Assembly: GCA_034440575.1 (NCBI GenBank)
Contig: JAOTOL010001561.1
Location: 747,501-811,500, forward strand
Direction: 5' to 3'
Source of the DNA: Imbricaverruca yamaguchii
Taxonomy: Eukaryota; Arthropoda; Thecostraca; Neoverrucidae
Length of the DNA: 64,000 bases
Below, piece by piece: positions 1 to 11,213 of this stretch. Below the pieces are notes generated by a model. It was not told the origin of the DNA. It did not search any database and saw only the letters and a program-made list of their open reading frames with translations. Positions within the stretch are counted from its first letter, which is position 1, and each line of letters opens with the position of its first letter. Made by a program: the position numbers and the translations under genes.

Positions 1-91
1 CACCGGCAGCAGCCGCAGTTTGTCAACATTCCGGTCGAGTTCCTGGACGGCGGCGGCCAGGCATCCGACACCCGCGCCGCCATGTCGCCAG
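1..91 (+). CDS. Sec3: Sec3/EXOC1 exon 1 of window (partial, 5' end outside)
   Basis: Sec3 (EXOC1) is the exocyst subunit that binds membrane phosphoinositides and Rho-type GTPases and helps tether secretory vesicles at the plasma membrane. Reading from base 1, the peptide contains RQQPQFVNIPVEFLDG, matching the EXOC1 segment that directly follows the PH domain (vertebrate FVNV...LLEE). The exon ends CCAG|GTGAGG after base 91, in phase 1. The next exon begins with the two bases needed to complete that codon as GTG. The last ~40 exon bases are repeated several times in the array that starts at the donor, so the exact donor used is uncertain. Confidence 0.75.
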
Positions 92-1690
92 GTGAGGGGA
101 CAGCTGTCGCCAGGTGAGGGGATGGCTGTCGTCAGGTAAGGGGACGGCGGCGGCCAGGCGTCAGACACCCACGCCGCCATGTCGCCAGGTGAGGGGACGG
201 CTGTCGTTAGGTGAGGGGACAGCTGTCGTTAGGGTGAGGGACGGTTGTCGTCAGGTGAGGGGGCATCTGTCGTCAGGTGAGGGGGACCGGCGCCGCCATG
301 TCGCCAGGTGAGGGACAGCTGTCGCCAGGTGAGGGGACGGCGTGTTGCGCGGGTGAGGGACACCCACGCCGCCTGTCGCCAGGTGAGGGGACGGCTGTCG
401 TTAGGTGAGGGGACGGTTGTCGTCAGATGAGGGGACGGCTGTCGTCAGGTGAGGGGACAGCTGTCGCCAGGTGAGGGGACGGCGGCGGCCAGGTGAGGGG
501 ACAGCTGTCGCAAGGTGAGGGGACGGCTGTCGTCAGGTGAGGGGACAGCTGTCGCCAGGTGAGGGGACGGCGGCGGCCAGGCGTCCAACACCCGCGCCGC
601 CATGTCGCCAGGTGAGGGGACAGCTGTCGCCAGGTGAGGGGACGGCTGTCGCCAGGTGAGGGGACAGCTGTCGCAAGGTGAGGAGACGGCTTTCGCCAGG
701 TGAGGGGACGGCTGTCGTCAGGTGAGGGGACGGCGGCGGCCAGGCGTCCAACACCCGCGCCGCCATGTCGCCAGGTGAGGGGACAGCTGTCGCCAGGTGA
801 GGGGACGGCTGTCGCCAGGTGAGGGGACAGCTGTCGCAAGGTGAGGGGACGGCTGTCGCCAGGTGAGGGGACGGCTGTCGTCAGGTGAGGGGACGGCGGC
901 GGCCAGGCGTCCGACACCCGCGCCGCCATGTCGCCAGGTGAGGGGACGGCTGTCGCCAGGTGAGGGGACGGCTGTCGTCAGGTGATGGAATGACTGTCGT
1001 CAGGTTAGGGGACAGCTGTCGTCAGGAGAGGGGACGGCTGTCGTCAGGTGAGGGGACGGCTGTCGTCAGGTAAGGGGACGGCTGTCGTCAGGTAAGGGGA
1101 CGGCTGTCGCCAGGTGAGGGGACGGCTGTCGTCAGGTGAGGGGACGGCTGTCGCCAAGTGAGGGGATGGCTGTCGCCAGGTGAGGGAATGACTATCATCA
1201 GGTTAGAGGACGGCTGTCGCCAGGTGAGGGGACGGCTGTCGTCAGGTGAGGGGACGGCGCCGGCCAGGCGTCCGACACCCGCGCCGCCATGTCGCCAGGT
1301 GAGGGGACGGCTGTCGTCAGGTGATGGAATGACTGTCGTCAGGTTAGGGGACAGCTGTCGTCAGGAGAGGGGACGGCTGTCGCCAGGTGAGGGAATGACC
1401 GTCGTCAGGTGAGGGGACGGCTGTCGCCAGGTGGGGGAATGACTGTCGTCGGGTGAGGGGACGGCTGTCGTCAGGTTAGGGACGGCTGTCGTCAGGTGAG
1501 GGAATAACTGTCGTCAGGTTAGGGGACGGCTGTCATCAGGTAAGGGGACGGCTGTCGTCAGGTTAGGGGACGGCTGTCGCCAGGTGAGGGGGATGACTGT
1601 CGTCAGGCGAGGGGACGGCTGTCGCCAAGTGAGGGGACGGCTGTCGCCAGGTGAGGGAATGACTGTCGTCAGGTTTGGGGACGGCTATCT
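92..1690 (+). repeat. 22-bp minisatellite of repeated 5' splice donors
   Basis: The unit is about 22 bp, GGTGAGGGGACGGCTGTCGY followed by CA. Almost every unit carries CAGGTGAGG, a strong match to the 5' splice donor used by the preceding exon. Longer units near 150-190, 570-610, 750-780, 895-935 and 1256-1300 also contain a copy of the last ~40 bases of exon 1, so the array grew from the exon-intron junction itself. Confidence 0.9.
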
Positions 1691-1809
1691 CACATACCGC
1701 CACTCGTAGTGATTAATAACTGGCTACTGTAGCGGCATCGCTGATTGTTAATAATGCAGTTCTCGGCGCCAAGTGACGTTGGCAGTCGGCGCGCCCCTAA
1801 GCTCTACTT

Positions 1810-2440
1810 TATCATCATCAGAACGGCTGTCGCCAAGTGGCAGAGCGGTTGTCGCTGGTGAGAAGGCGACTGCCGCTCTGCAGGGAGAGCAGTCATTGGC
1901 TGGTGGAAGACAAGCTATCGTCTATCGTCTCAGGGACTGGGGGGGGCACATGGTAGGGAACGAGCAATCGCCTGATAAGAGACTAGTTGTATGTGGGAGA
2001 GAAGCTCTTGCCAGGTAAGAAAATGACTTGTCCGCGGGTTGGAGAAAAGCTGTAGTCTGGTGGGAGAGGAGTTGTTGCCTCCTGGGATAGACGCTATCGC
2101 ATGGAGAGAGATGAAGGGACTGTCACCTGGTGCGGGAAGAACTGTCGCCTGGCGGGGTAAAAGTTGTTGCCAGTGGGAGAGCACCTGTCGTCTGATATGG
2201 GGAGAAACTGTAGCCTGGTGAGCGAGAATCTGTTGTCTGTTGGGAGAGAGCTGTCGTCCACTGGGAGTGGGTCCAGCGTCTGTCGAGGGAGAGGCTGTCG
2301 CGTGGTAGGGGGAGCCGTTGTCTGTTGGGATGAAGCTGTCGTCTACTGGGAGTGGATTCATCGTCTATCGAGAGAGAGGCTGTCGCATGGTAGGGGAGCT
2401 GTCGTCTGTTTGGTAAGAGCTGTCGCCAGGTGAGGGAGGA
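1810..2440 (+). repeat. Degenerate continuation of the first minisatellite
   Basis: Decayed units of roughly 22-35 bp built on GCTGTCG followed by TGGGAGAG. They resemble diverged members of the 92-1690 array, separated by ~120 bp of non-repeat sequence that holds one copy of the dispersed GCAGTCGGCGCGCCC motif near 1774. Confidence 0.55.
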
Positions 2441-2937
2441 AACAATGTTTCCTCATGCCAAAGCTGATAGATCATCAGATGCTCTCTCACCCTATGACCT
2501 GATGACATTGCCACATAGTAACAGATTCTGTCACTGGGCTGGGGAGGAACTGGCGTGAGGTGAGAGTGCATTGTTCGCATGACAAGATAATTACTCTCTA
2601 GGTGAGCAAGATGGGCATAGTTGTCAACGCGCCCTAAAGCCCAAATGACTAACTCTCTCAATGAAAGGGCAAGCGCGGCCTGCTACGTGTTGTTTGATGT
2701 AAATGTTCGCAGGCAGATGTTCCCTGGCGAGATCAGAAGTGTCACTAGCGAAGGTAGCAACTGAATGGCTCGTTCAATAACAACTGTTAAAAAAGAGCAG
2801 CCCCTTTGAAGCGCATTGGATATTTGCACTTCGTGAGAGTATGTGGGTCATATTCGCATGTGGGCTCCCCTCATATGGTTTTAGAAGTTAGGGTGGCTTG
2901 TTCGGCAATGGCGATCTGATCTGATCTGACGTAACCT
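2441..2937. other. Intron sequence without gene
   Basis: No coding similarity seen. It holds one copy of the dispersed short motif (CAACGCGCCCTAAAGCCC near 2618-2650). Confidence 0.5.
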
Positions 2938-3100
2938 GACCGGGGACGAGTAGTCTTGGTAAATTACCCAAATCACAATCGAAAAATTATGAGTTCGAGT
3001 CTCAACTGTCCCTACTCTTCGCCCGGGACCAATTGGCGTGAAAGATTGGCGACGCTACATAACTCAACGGTCGACGTGTCGTAAAAGCCAACAACCACCG
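2938..3100 (+). repeat. tRNA-derived SINE, family 1, ending beside an exon
   Basis: The head is tRNA-like (GGGGACGAGTAGTCT, with a B-box-like GAGTTCGAGTC). The tail contains CCAATTGGCGTGAAAGATT, then GGCGACGCTACATAACTC, then GTGTCGTAAAAGCCAACAAC. The same tail recurs near 20830, 28315 and 35490, and in diverged form at 32230 and 58870. The insertion stops about 30 bp before the acceptor of the next Sec3 exon. Confidence 0.75.
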
Positions 3101-3131
3101 ACATGACCTGACTTAGCCTGACACGTGGCAG

Positions 3132-3286
3132 TGTCAGAGCTGTCAGCGGAGGCGGACAGCTACCAGGCGTTGACCGGCCAGGAAGAGGAGGACCTGCTGC
3201 GGATGATGTCCGAGCACGAGACAGCCGTCAGCAACGCCGAGACTTTCGCCGAACGGCTGACCCAGGAGCTCTCCGGCCTGGATGGG
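3132..3286 (+). CDS. Sec3: Sec3/EXOC1 exon 2 of window (coiled-coil start)
   Basis: The translation includes SYQALTGQEEEDLLRMMSEH and SNAETFAERLTQELSGLDG. This aligns with the EXOC1 region YQELNAREEQD...[20 protein letters not shown] at the start of the coiled-coil part. The acceptor is GTGGCAG|TG, completing the phase-1 codon from exon 1. The donor is GATGGG|GTAAGT in phase 0. The acceptor has no clear pyrimidine tract because a SINE ends just upstream. Confidence 0.92.
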
Positions 3287-3540
3287 GTAAGTCTCAGTCT
3301 GCACGGGGTCCTCGGTCTGTACGGGCTGGGGCTCAACCTGAATGTCTGTCTTTTGTCTATATGGGGTCCTCGGCCTGAACTGAATCCTCTGTCTGGACGG
3401 GGATCCTTGGTCTGGACGGGGATTTTCATTCTGGACGGGGATTCTCAGTATGGACAGGAACCCTGAGTATGGACGAAGGCCCTCAGCCTGTACGAGGCCC
3501 TCTGTCTGTATGGGGTGTGGCTCAATTTGAATTGGCCGTC
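3287..3540 (+). repeat. Degenerate repeat starting at the exon 2 donor
   Basis: Decayed units of ~20-25 bp with the core GTCTGTACGGGGTCCTCG begin just after the GTAAGT donor. The donor itself is not recognisably repeated here, unlike at exons 1 and 7. Confidence 0.55.
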
Positions 3541-4418
3541 ATCTGTCTGCACGGCGGCCCTCGACATAGGCGATGTGAGCTACGTTCTGGGCAGGGTGTT
3601 ATGTATTGTAGTGAAACGAAACTGCATTCCAGAAACACCTCCCAGGGCTCAGTTTGTTCAGCCCAGTTCTGAGTGTTCAAACTGACAAGTGCAATTGGCA
3701 CCAGGAGACGTATTTCGCTGGTGGTTCAGTCCACTTGAACATAAGCGCATTCCAGACGAATGCTCTGTTGCTGAAATTGCTTGCACCGTCATTGAAATAT
3801 ACGATGCACTGCCGAATCACCTGGATGCGGACCAACCGCCACAGTGTCCTAAAATTATTTCACCATTAACTGTGCGGATGAAGAAAGAAGTTGCTTGGGA
3901 ATAGTGGAAGATTTGAAGAAAATAAAGGATCGTCACTTAAGGATTAAAAACGTGGAATGCCTTTCGCTTCAGTCACATGCATTTTACATTATTTAACAGT
4001 CGTGTGTATAATGACTGCCCACACATGCGGCAAAATAGTAAAAACCTAAGGCAAGGATGAAATAGCACAATTACATTAACTGTTAATTTCCAGGCCACAT
4101 GGTCAATTATTTTACACTGAACCGCCAGTGCGCTGCCTCGTTCACAGTTCTGTTAGGCATGCTGATGTTACTGAAATGCTTGTAGTTTTGTTCTAAAATT
4201 GAACGACAAAGGTGTGCAATAAGCCAGAGCAGCCAGATCAGCTAGATGGTGTTGTCAGTCGTGCCTGAGCCACAGAGAGTAATCCCTCACCAACAGGTGT
4301 CACTATTTACACCGGCCACTCGACAGGCGAACGTCCAGCGCAGCATGGCGTGTGGACAGCGGATGGTGGTGTCTGAGCCGATCGATAGATGGCACTGCTG
4401 ACGCCCGCCGCTGCGCAG
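3541..4418. other. Intron sequence without gene
   Basis: A/T-richer unique sequence; small open frames with no recognisable product. Confidence 0.5.
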
Positions 4419-4646
4419 GCCAACATCCAGTCCATCATGGCGTCCGAGCAGCAGGTGGCGGCGCTGATGGCGGTGATCCAGCGCGCCGTGGACGAGATCT
4501 CCGCAGTGGAGGAGCGCCTCGAACAGTACGACCAGGCGCTGGTGACCGTCCGACAAAGTCTGAAGGAGATGGGCCGCGAAAAGACCAAGATGGAGGTGAC
4601 GCAGCGCAACCACCACCAGCTCCTCACCATGCTGGAGGACATGCTG
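4419..4646 (+). CDS. Sec3: Sec3/EXOC1 exon 3 of window
   Basis: The 76 codons start ANIQSIMASEQQVAALM, nearly identical to vertebrate EXOC1 ANIQSIMASEKQVNILM. They continue through a charged helical segment (AVDEISAVEERLEQYDQAL) and end LLTMLEDML, matching the EXOC1 LLSEIEFL stretch. The acceptor is CTGCGCAG|GCC and the donor CTG|GTACGG, both phase 0. This part lies at the junction of the coiled coil and the helical-bundle Sec3 C-terminal region. Confidence 0.93.
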
Positions 4647-4942
4647 GTACGGCACCGTGTATGAGGTGGGAGGTGGGGTGGTCGTCAAGCCACAGCAATC
4701 GTGAAACTAATTTCGTATTTACTATATAGAGCTTCAAATTGCAGCTCACAGTCTGCATAGGCATAATCCTTATTCTTTGCTTGACATCACGTGGTTTCCA
4801 TGAACCCATACTTCAATATCACTGCATTTTTGTCAACAAAAAAGACTGTCTTCAGACACCGATTCATTGGTTTTTGTTTGTTTAAAACATCTGTTGGCAC
4901 ATGCTTCATCAGAGCAAAGGTTAACATTAAGGTTAACATTAA

Positions 4943-5940
4943 CATTCGCCCTGGAGGGGGGGGGGGGGACGAAATCTGCCTAGCCCTCCGGTTATTCGTG
5001 CATGACTCCAGCCCCCGAAACTCCAATCCACGACCACCAGATTTTACCGGGCTATATACGCCATTGTTTGCGTACCTGCTTAGAATTGGCCGGCGTTTTG
5101 TTTAAAGTAAGCAAAACGAATATTGGCTGAAAAGTTTCTAGTTTGGGGCCGTTAAAGTAAAAAGAAAAACTTGCAGCGCTAGACCACAAAGATCGGCGCT
5201 GTTGCGCTTCCCGTATATTGGCAAAGAAGTTTTATTGGCAACACTAGCGACTTGTTTGATGTATACTGTTATGCTATGCAGTTTCAAAGTTATGTTAGGT
5301 CACCGAGGTCAAGTCAGGTCAAGTTAATGACAGGCTAATGGAACCAAATTTGGCCAACTGGAATGTTGTCAAACATGGAAATGACTATCATGCGATTAAT
5401 ATCACTGCATGTTACTCCCTACACATCCTGAACACTACTGTTTGCCGTTGTGTACCTAAGCGTTCCCATACTTCATTCGTGCACTTTACTCCTTTCTTTG
5501 CAAAGACGATTGCACCGAGCCGCCCAACGGAGTAGTCGGGCCGGCGGCCCGGTTCCGGTAGTTGGAGCAGGTAATAACCTGATAAGGTGCTGCTATATAG
5601 GTGACCTGAGGTCAAATACTAGGTCTAGCATCCATATTTCATCATTATTAATGTTCAAAACATCATTGATGCCCATTTTGGAGCATTTAAACACAATCAC
5701 AGTTATACATAACCATGACAAGCGAAACCACGCGAAACCAGAAATATGTTTGACGTTTTAACCTCATGTGACCTTGAAGATATTGACCTAAGGTCACATA
5801 ATTTCCACACAATACAGTTCGCTACCGTTCCCATGCACCCTACGAATTTCGTTGCTCCAGCTTTAACAGGAGCCGATATCTTAGCGGGGGATACGTCCAC
5901 TCCATTGCGCGTAGTTTTCAGAGGCCCTCCGAGGCGCGTG
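4943..5940 (+). mobile_element. TTAA-flanked non-autonomous element, copy A
   Basis: A ~1.0 kb element flanked by TTAA at 4939-4942 and 5941-5944. Its ends are CATTCGCCCTGGAGG and GGCGCGTG. It shares most of its length with copies at 11214-12597 (opposite strand) and 40873-41839, including the blocks GACTTGTTTGATG, GACAGGCTAATGGAACCAAA and TTGACCTAAGGTCA. No transposase is seen, so it is probably mobilised in trans. A poly-G tract near 4958 marks the left end. Confidence 0.8.
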
Positions 5941-5944
5941 TTAA

Positions 5945-7081
5945 TCCCGCCTTGCACGGCTGCACGAATTTTGACCGACTTTGACATCATTGGTGTCTCA
6001 TGAAACTGCTATCAACATATGCATATTTGCGAAATGGCTAAAAGCATTAGCTCTGGGCACGGATCGATATTTATATGAAAAATATTGTGGAATGAGCGAG
6101 CAATGCTAAAGCTGGTGACCGGAAAAGGCCTATATGGTACCATGCTGAACGTTTACGTTGAGGGGAGGCGTCTCGCGCCACAACACATTAAAACTAGCCA
6201 GCTTCCCCTCGCCATAGGCTCAACATGAAGCATTTGTATGTCTCCTATGTAAGTTGTCGGGCTTTTGATCAATAAGTACGCATTGACGCTTAGCGCCCTG
6301 CAAAATATATTGTTGCACGTCTAGCTATAGCCCTCCATCAATTTACCCCCACCAATCATTTTTGAAGTTCTCCACCCAGGAAATTGGCCAGAGCGAAACG
6401 GTGGTCCAGAAATATCTGACACATGTTTTACCACTTCCAGCCATGGACCACATCCCTGGAATTTCATCTCATATGAATGCTAAGTGGCAGAGGTGCTGGA
6501 ACTAGACCAACAATAAGCCACATTAAAAAAAAACACCTTTGAAACTGTTCATCGTGTTATCACAGATTCAGGAGTGACGAGGTCACTCCGTATAGACTGC
6601 ATGCCAACCACATGCATGCTACCTACCAATGCCTTCTCTGTGGTGATGAGAGACCCAATTGTAGCCACTTTCTAGGGACCATGACGGTGCGACATGTGCA
6701 TTTCTCGTACGAACACTTTTCCAGTGGGTCGAGGCTGCTTTGTGGAAATAGTATGCGATGATACAATGCAATACTATGAGATGCGATAGGATACCACCTA
6801 TTGCGACATGCTAGCAGTCGACTGCGAACTCATTCATTCTGTAAGAATATTCGGATACTTGAGAGCGATCGGATTTTAGGGCCTGTGCTCACCTCGCTAT
6901 CACTTTTAATAGGATTCTGGCATATTAGAACAGGTCGATGCGCCCAAAAAACCCCAATCATCATCATCGACGTATGCGCGCAGTACTTAGTGTTGAAACC
7001 GCTGTCCCCTCGGCGTTAGTGGTGGCCGTGGCTGATGGGGTGATGCTGTGGCGACTCCACCTCTGACGTCGCCTGTTTCAG
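5945..7081. other. Intron sequence without gene
   Basis: Mostly A/T-balanced unique sequence. One diverged copy of the dispersed GTCGATGCGCCC motif lies near 6926. No coding similarity is seen until the acceptor GCCTGTTTCAG at 7071-7081. Confidence 0.5.
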
Positions 7082-7318
7082 CCGGACCTGCCGACGAGGG
7101 ACCGCCAGGTGCTCTCCGACCCCGACCTGACCACGACGGTTGGCCTCAAGGAGGCCTGCCAGGCCGCTCAGTCTCTGCTGAGGCTCTCGGAAAACTCAGT
7201 TGATCCGCACCTGCAACAGATGGCAGCAGTGGCCGAGCAGAAGAAACTATTCGAGAAGCTGAAGGCGCGCTTCTCTCAGGCCGTGTACCGGCAGATGAAC
7301 AATTTTTTCGTTCACATG
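7082..7318 (+). CDS. Sec3: Sec3/EXOC1 exon 4 of window
   Basis: The 79 codons include GLKEACQAAQSLLRL, AAVAEQKKLFEKLKARFSQ and MNNFFVHM. They align with EXOC1 GIEACTNAADALLQC, LAVKQQQQRFSDLRELFAR and LNNVFVQQ. The acceptor is TGTTTCAG|CCG and the donor ATG|GTGAGG, both phase 0. This is part of the conserved rod of the Sec3 C-terminal domain family. Confidence 0.93.
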
Positions 7319-7779
7319 GTGAGGTGCTTTTCTGTATTTGATGGAGCTACCACGGCGGATTCAGAAATTCGAGTTTCTGAACTAAAAACTGAGTTGATGT
7401 AATTATATAACTTGTATGTGATAGTAATGCAAACCTATCCAATATATACGTGTCCAGTTATATTTCTTCAGTGCATATTGGTGTCTCACGTATTAAATGG
7501 GGAACATCACGCAATCATACGAATCACCTACCTTACACAAAATCGCCCAACTGAAAATTTAAGTTATTTAAGTGAAATGAACAGATGAGCAGTGAAAATA
7601 ATATTCCACCATGTGCATATATAATTTCCTCCCTATGCTATGGTGTAGCGGTACAGACTAGTTACTTATACTGCTACGTATTGTTGCGACCAGACTCATT
7701 TCACTGCTTGTCTGCCCCTTGCTATCATTGCCGAGGCACAAGTAAATGGCAGTAGTTTCGTTAACCCGAAAGCAGATTC

Positions 7780-7905
7780 CGGTTGCCCGGACACACTGGG
7801 TCCTGATGACCCTGATCCTACGTCCTGGTGACCCTGATCCTGGGTCCTGGCGACCATGATCCCATGTTCAGTTGACCCTGATCCCATTTCCCAGTGACAC
7901 TGATC
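7780..7905. repeat. 22-bp minisatellite, left part (split by a SINE)
   Basis: Units of ~22 bp, CCAGTGACCCTGATCCCATG plus TC, partly degenerate. The array resumes at 8097 after the inserted SINE. Confidence 0.8.
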
Positions 7906-7911
7906 CCATAG

Positions 7912-8096
7912 CATTGTTCGTTTATTGGGTGGTTCACGACGCACTTTATGCACATTCACGGCTAATGGCGCCGCTCACACTGTTTCGCCGGTGGACAGCG
8001 GGATTGGGAAATGTCCCGAGCGGCGCTAGTGTCGAACCCAGTACCTTTGGTACTAAGAGCCCATAACCTTAACCACTCGGCCATCCCAGCCCCTGA
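7912..8096 (-). mobile_element. tRNA-derived SINE, family 2, inserted in a minisatellite
   Basis: On the minus strand it begins GGCTGGGATGGCCGAGTGGT (A-box-like, as in tRNA-Leu or tRNA-Ser) with a B-box-like GGGTTCGACAC. The body ends with GAATGTGCATAAAGTGC then GTCGTGAACCA. A second copy is at 15178-15364 on the same strand. It interrupts the 22-bp array, so it is younger than the array. Confidence 0.8.
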
Positions 8097-8385
8097 TCCC
8101 AAAGCATTATGACCCTGATCCCGTATCCTGGTGAACCTGATCCCATGTCCCAGTGACTTTGGGCCCATATCCCAGTGACCCTGATCCCATGTCCCAGTGA
8201 CTCTGATCCCATGTCCCAGTGATACTGATACCATGTCCCAGTGACCCTAACCCCGTGTCCCAGTGACCATGATCCCATGTCCCAGTGACCTAGATCCACT
8301 TCCCCAGTGACCCTGATCCCGTGCCCCAGTGACCCTGATCCCATGTCCCAGTGACCCTGATCCCATGTCCCAGTGACCCTGAGCA
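8097..8385. repeat. 22-bp minisatellite, right part
   Basis: About 13 units of CCAGTGACCCTGATCCCATG plus TC, cleaner than the left part. On the minus strand this gives an open frame of GHWDMGSGSL-type repeats that is not a gene. Confidence 0.85.
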
Positions 8386-9309
8386 GGTGGCATTTAACCC
8401 GCGTCGGCGACACGCCGTGCAGCTCAAATGATCAGTCGTCGCTGTCTGTCAGTCGTCGCTGTCCGACGTGTGCCGCTGATCTCTGACCGCTGTGACGTTT
8501 GTGTGTGTGTGTTTTTTGTCGTCGCCGGGGCAGACGCGGACCTACCCCGACGCGCGCCGACCGAACGCCAGATCGAGCCGGCCAATAAACACCGGCGTCG
8601 CCGCAACTAAACACGTGTCGCGTGCTCGTATCCGGATCGGGCGGCGGCGGCGGCCTGTCCCGACTGGCAGGCGTGTGGCCCCGGCCCCGGGGGAGGGGGG
8701 GGGGGCAGTCACCTGACGTGGTCGGTGTCGGCGGCGCTAGGCCAGGCGCTCACACGGACGCGGTGTCGGGTGTCTGGGGATGTCGACGCCGTCAGACGCG
8801 TGGTGCCTGTCGGACGACGCTACGGTCCACTTATCGGCGACACGGGAGAGAAGCGCCGCCTTACCGCCGTAGTCGTCTGGTTGCCGTAGCGTCACGTGTT
8901 GTCTGCCTCCCTAGTGGTTCGCCACACCTGCTTCATCGCAACTTCGCAGACAATTTTAGCTAATCATGGGCCGTGCCGTTATCGTGTGACCTCTTGATGC
9001 CCACCTGAGTGACGGGTGCTGATGACGAGCGCAGCCAATGCTCCCATAGGCACAGATAGCCAACCAACCCACTTCAGTATAGCCGCTGGTTACTGAATCG
9101 CCCTGTGGGCAGCGCACTCATGCCTCTGCACGGGGAGGGGCGACATGAGCGCGCCTCCGACATCATCGAACTGATGATGAACGCTCAAAAGCAGTGAGCG
9201 AACGTGGGTGGCAGCTAATCAGTTATTTGACATCACGTGGGGTCTTCGCAGCTGGATGTCCGTACTGTTTGAAGTCCGTCCGTGCGTGTTTTGTATGCAT
9301 TCTGGCGTC
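8386..9309. other. GC-rich intron stretch
   Basis: CpG-rich sequence with open frames on both strands (8424-8963) but no match to Sec3 or any family I recognise. A G-run lies at 8690-8705. Confidence 0.4.
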
Positions 9310-9770
9310 CCTGTCCGGGGTGCTTGAGCTTGTTAGGTACCGGGGATGCTTGCTTGAGCTTGTCAGGTAACGGGGATGCTTGCTTGAGCTTGTTAGGTAC
9401 CGGGGATGCTTGCTTGAGCTTGTCAGGTAACGGGGATGCTTGCTTGAGCTTGTCAGGTAACTGGGATGTTTGCTTGAACTTGTCAGGTAACGTGGATGTT
9501 TGCTTGAACTTGTCAGGTAACGGGGATGTTTGCTTGAGCTTGTCAAGTAACGGGGATGTTTGCTTGAACTTGTCAAGTAACGTGGATGTTTGCTTTAGCT
9601 TGTTAGGTAGCGGGGATGCTTGCTTGAGCTTGTCAGGTAACGGGGATGCTTGCTTGAGCTTGTCAGGTAACTGGGATGTTTGCTTGAACTTGTCAGGTAA
9701 CGTGGATGTTTGCTTGAACTTGTCAGGTAACGGGGATGTTTGCTTGAACTTGTCAGGTAACGAGCCACGA
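9310..9770 (+). repeat. 30-bp minisatellite with CAGGTAAC in most units
   Basis: About 15 units of 30 bp, GCTTGCTTGAGCTTGTCAGG plus TAACGGGGAT. Most units contain CAGGTAAC, a donor-like string. The 30-bp period keeps both strands open (SSSKHPRYLT repeats on the minus strand). Confidence 0.9.
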
Positions 9771-10059
9771 AATGCAGTCCAGCTGACCAGTGGGGGACTT
9801 CGAATATAAGGCCATATGTTGGAATGAAAGCAAACTCAGATGCCGTGTCGTGCGAAACGATTCCCAAAAGTGATAACTAGTACAGTAGGTAAGTAAGTAA
9901 TGTAGTAGGTCGTGATTTTATCACCGGCAACAGCTCATGGTGAATGTGATTGAGGGGTGGGGATAAGGGCAAACATATTTTCAGTATACGAGGTCTGTCT
10001 AAAGTGTATCCGATCTTTGGCCGGAAAAAATATATTTCGTACCTGACGGGATTGAGACC

Positions 10060-11102
10060 CTAATCACCCTCAAAGTAGGCCCCTTGCGCCTGCCCATCGA
10101 TCCTTCCACTGCCAAAAACACTTCTGGAAGGCTTCTATTGGAATGGTGTTTATCTCCGCCATCGCGTTTTGCATTATATCTTCTCTACTGTCAAAACGGG
10201 ATCCTTTCAATGGCGTCTTCAATTTCGGAAACAACCAGAAGTCGCAAGGAGCTATGTCTGGAGAGTAGGGAGGTTGGTTAACGACTGGAATTCCATGTTT
10301 GTACAAACAAAAATTGGATCAGGTGCGATGAATGAGCTGGAGCATTGTCATGATGCAACTGCCAGTTTTTCGCCGTCCAGAGGTCTCGTCTTTTGCGCCG
10401 AACTGCATCACGGAGTCGTTTGAGAACTTGTTGATAGTATTCTTTTGTCGCTGTTTGTCCTTCCGGTGCGTATTCGTGATGCACAATTCCACGGATATAA
10501 ACAAACACAGTTAGCATCACCTTTGTTTTGTTTCGCACCTGTCGCGCTTTTTTCGGCCTAGGGGACGCGGGATGCTTCCATTGCGACGACTGTGCTTTTG
10601 TTTCCGGGTCGTGCCCGTACACCCATGACTCAGCTCCAGTTATCAAGGTGTTCAAAAACTCGGGATCAGTGTTGGCAGTGTCCAGCATGTCTTGTGCAAC
10701 CTGAAGACGGTGTTCTTTCTGTTCCGCCGACAGCAGCTTGGGCACAAACTTTACAGCCACTCTGCGCATGTTCAAATCATCACGCAAAATAGCATGTGCA
10801 GAATCTTTACTGATCCCAACATCTTCGACAATCTCTCGTACGGTCAAACGCCGATCTCCCATTACCAGATTTTCCACCCTCGCAACAGCTGCATTCCGAG
10901 CGGTTTGTGGCCTCCCAGAACGCTCGTCACTCTCCACCGATTTGCGGCCATTTTTGAGTCTGTTGAACCATTCCTTAATTTGTGTTACCCCCATAGCATT
11001 GTCTTCAAACACCAGCTGAATCTTACGAATTGTTTCGCTTTGAGAATCACCAAGCTTTTGACAAAATGTAATGCAGTATCTTTGCTCAACTCGTTCAGTC
11101 AT
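10060..11102 (-). pseudogene. Mariner transposase, inactivated
   Basis: Translation from the likely start at 11102 gives MTERVEQRYC, then a helix-turn-helix region (VTQIKEWFNRLKNGRKSVES), the WVYGHDPETKAQSSQWKHP block, HHDNAPAHSSHL and YSPDIAPCDFWLFPKLK. These are hallmarks of mariner transposases, which cut and paste at TA sites using three acidic residues. The first catalytic aspartate, expected in a TGDES motif, is alanine here (TGAES). A frameshift near 10285-10306 separates the HHDNAPAH part from the YSPDIAPCDF part, and a second near 10090 disrupts the C-terminus. The second and third aspartates remain. The frame extends upstream to 11132, but MTERVEQRY is the family's usual start. Confidence 0.92.
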
Positions 11103-11213
11103 CTTGTGAGAAATCGAAAATCCGACGAACATGCATCAGAGAAGCTCACTAAGCGGCCAGTAGGCAGGGACTGATACTCGCAGGCAGATAAAAAATTCAC
11201 GCATGCGCATTAA

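Noticed and set aside
8424..8963. Protein-coding exon in the CpG-rich stretch
   Set aside because: Open frames occur on both strands, none resembling Sec3; exons 4 and 5 join in phase 0 without it.
10169..11174. Plus-strand frames over the mariner
   Set aside because: Shadows of the minus-strand transposase.
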